Shown: positions 62,602 to 64,000 of the stretch, in pieces
Position numbering within the stretch: position 1 is the stretch's first letter
How the letters are laid out: every line of letters begins with the position of its first letter
Origin: Lachnospira eligens
GTDB lineage: Bacteria > Bacillota > Clostridia > Lachnospirales > Lachnospiraceae
Assembly: GCF_009680455.1 (NCBI RefSeq)
Contig: NZ_WKRD01000012.1
Span: 1 to 64,000, forward strand
DNA length: 64,000 nt
Direction: 5' to 3'
Notes under the pieces: model-generated
Databases searched by the model: none
What the model was told of the DNA's origin: nothing
Seen by the model: the letters and a program-made list of their open reading frames with translations, nothing else
Made by a program: the position numbers and the translations under genes

Positions 62602-63888
62602 TTATATGTAATTAGGAATAAGAATATCAATGCTGAAAACAGATTCATTATAATTGATATCCAGTGTTCCGCCACTTTTTTCTACAGCATTAGTTATACT
62701 TATTATGCCCAGACCATGTAGTGAATTAGAATTCAAACCAGTAGAAGGCTTGCTTGAAATAAAGCGGCCTTCTCTTTTTTTGATTTTTTCGTTGTGATTG
62801 TTTTCGCAATGTATTGAGAGATAAGTATCAGCTTGTGAGATTGAAAGTCTGATGTATCCATTGTCAGTTTTAGACGCAGCAGTTATGGCATTATCAAGAA
62901 TATTGCCAAGAATTGTTATAAGTGTAAAGTCACTTATATAAATATTATTGAAATCAAGCTGGAGGTCAAAAGTTATATCTGAATCATCACATATAAGTTT
63001 TTTAGAGTTAAGCAGAGAAGATATAGTGGAAGATGAAGATGAAATAGTTTGAGTCTGACTGAGTTCGTCTGATATTTTAGATATGTAATCGTGAATTTGC
63101 TCGTTTTTATATTCCGCAGAAAGGCTGTCTATCATGAGAAGGTGGTTTTTCATATCGTGTCTTAAAGTATGAAGCTGTTGTAATTTGTTATCAATCTGTG
63201 TGGTGTATTCGGCTTCTAAAGCGGATTTTTCAAGCTGAATTTTGTTGATAGCATTTTCTTCAAGTGTAAATATTATTTTACTATAAGTAGAGAGACAAAA
63301 TGTTATTATAAATGCAATTAATACAAAAAACACAGGAAGAACCTGTTCTAAATTGAGTAAAGAAGGCTCAATAAGGACAGGTGATATCGAAAGCGCAATA
63401 ATTGTAGCTATTGATATAGAATAATAAAGAAAAATAAATGATTTAGCTGAATTAAATTCTTTAACTTTTTTAGTATTGAAATACATGCAGGCAACTATAT
63501 AAGAAGCAATTATACTTGAAATGGTATTGTAATTATTATACAGTTGATTGTTATATAATTGGTGAAAATCCTTTAATATAACCATGCGGATACCAAGAAT
63601 TGCAATGGCAGACATGTAAGAATAAACATAATATTCTGCAAGAACAATCATACGCTGATATAATTTCTTATCACAGCATATAAGAATCTGCATACAGGTT
63701 AAGACATCTATTATGTATGAGCAAGAATAAAATCCAGAGATATCATATAATATTGTTGCCAGTAGAAAAAAAGGCATAAGAATATGTTGAAGTTTATGAT
63801 TCTTCGTGTTAAATGTAATAAATAAATTTATAATTAAAAAGCCAAATAAATCCCCAATTATATGAAAAAATATTGAATAAAAATCCAT
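62602..63888 (-). CDS. GHKL sensor histidine kinase (AgrC type)
   Basis: A 428-residue membrane kinase. Six or so hydrophobic segments fill residues 1-200. A coiled-coil linker leads to the H-box TLRHDMKNHLLMIDSL, then the N-box ILGNILDNAITAA and G-box SLHGLGIISITNAV of the GHKL ATPase. This is the plan of AgrC-like receptors for secreted peptides. No precursor peptide or processing gene is visible in the window, but the upstream side is cut by the window edge. The start at 63888 follows AGGGGA; the frame upstream to 63927 lies in the leader. Confidence 0.85.
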   Translation of the reverse strand: MDFYSIFFHIIGDLFGFLIINLFITFNTKNHKLQHILMPFFLLATILYDISGFYSCSYIIDVLTCMQILICCDKKLYQRMIVLAEYYVYSYMSAIAILGIRMVILKDFHQLYNNQLYNNYNTISSIIASYIVACMYFNTKKVKEFNSAKSFIFLYYSISIATIIALSISPVLIEPSLLNLEQVLPVFFVLIAFIITFCLSTYSKIIFTLEENAINKIQLEKSALEAEYTTQIDNKLQQLHTLRHDMKNHLLMIDSLSAEYKNEQIHDYISKISDELSQTQTISSSSSTISSLLNSKKLICDDSDITFDLQLDFNNIYISDFTLITILGNILDNAITAASKTDNGYIRLSISQADTYLSIHCENNHNEKIKKREGRFISSKPSTGLNSNSLHGLGIISITNAVEKSGGTLDINYNESVFSIDILIPNYI

Positions 63889-63918
63889 TAAAAATCCCCT
63901 TTTTATAACATTATTTTT

Positions 63919-63946
63919 ATTATACATAATTAAAAATTTAAGTCAA
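63919..63946 (-). promoter_or_regulatory. Sigma-A promoter of the kinase gene
   Basis: On the minus strand TTGACT (63941-63946), a 16-base spacer and a perfect TATAAT (63919-63924). The predicted start at about 63912 leaves a leader of some 24 bases. Confidence 0.75.
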
Positions 63947-63949
63947 TTT

Positions 63950-63983
63950 ATACCAAATAGCACTGTTTGAATACCAAACAGCA
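63950..63983 (-). promoter_or_regulatory. Probable LytTR operator: paired direct repeats
   Basis: ATACCAAATAGCA (63950-63962) and ATACCAAACAGCA (63971-63983) are direct repeats, 12 of 13 bases identical and 21 bases apart start to start, two turns of the helix. They end four bases upstream of the kinase -35 box. This spacing is that of LytTR-regulator sites, so the regulator at 61809 probably activates its partner kinase. Confidence 0.6.
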
Positions 63984-64000
63984 TATGGACATTGTATTTA

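Overview
The window reads as a chromosomal segment of a low-GC, motile Lachnospiraceae bacterium (Firmicutes, Clostridia). The pectin-pathway dehydrogenase KduD, chemotaxis genes without a sporulation cluster, and the housekeeping gene order make a Lachnospira/[Eubacterium] eligens-type organism the best guess; this is inference, not a database match. About 66 genes are called, with one tRNA-Thr and many recognisable control sites. No rRNA, CRISPR array, prophage or plasmid feature was seen.

Layout. 1-5.5 kb is the accessory stretch: a gene behind a sigma-D-type promoter, a secreted protein, a higher-GC DUF4143 ATPase bracketed by a directly repeated sequence (three copies), a LysR-regulator fragment, peptidase E, a VOC protein and a wrecked IS3 element. 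5.5-7.1 kb holds a surface-anchored alpha/alpha-toroid protein controlled by a cobalamin riboswitch. 7.2-11.7 kb: ppk, pfkA, a small membrane protein and uppP. 12.3-19.2 kb: trmO, ispF, then cysE-cysS-mrnC-rlmB-sigH, tRNA-Thr and purA, a typical clostridial block. 19.3-28.8 kb: deoC with a structured leader, a FliD-like protein, SEC-C protein, methyltransferase, hslO, aroK, glnS, DUF2225, an LtaS-like enzyme and a cold-shock gene. 28.8-40.5 kb: a CtpE-like P-type ATPase, an orphan ABC binding protein, a soluble CZB chemoreceptor, CBS-pyrophosphatase, map, cotJABC and a transglutaminase-like lipoprotein. 40.5-47.7 kb: an Ogg-type glycosylase, CIRCE-groES-groEL, guaB behind a terminator-bearing leader, cheX-cheY and a truA homologue. 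47.7-59.4 kb: argS, glycosyltransferase, kduD, then a GGDEF-EAL gene running without a gap into pyrC-pyrF-pyrK-pyrD and a CgeB-like glycosyltransferase. 59.8-64 kb: a divergent Dxs-like enzyme behind a MerR-style promoter, and a convergent LytTR regulator/GHKL kinase pair; the kinase promoter carries a probable LytTR operator.

The most interesting points are: (1) the B12-riboswitch-controlled, sortase-type surface protein with a transcobalamin-like fold, a candidate corrinoid binder; (2) the Dxs-like enzyme that has lost the RYPRG-type phosphate site and is driven by a 19-bp-spacer promoter with an inverted repeat; (3) the LytTR operator at the right edge; (4) the c-di-GMP gene overlapping pyrC; (5) active-site substitutions in the TruA and PyrC homologues; (6) cassette-like direct repeats around the DUF4143 ATPase; (7) structured leaders before deoC, guaB and cotJA.
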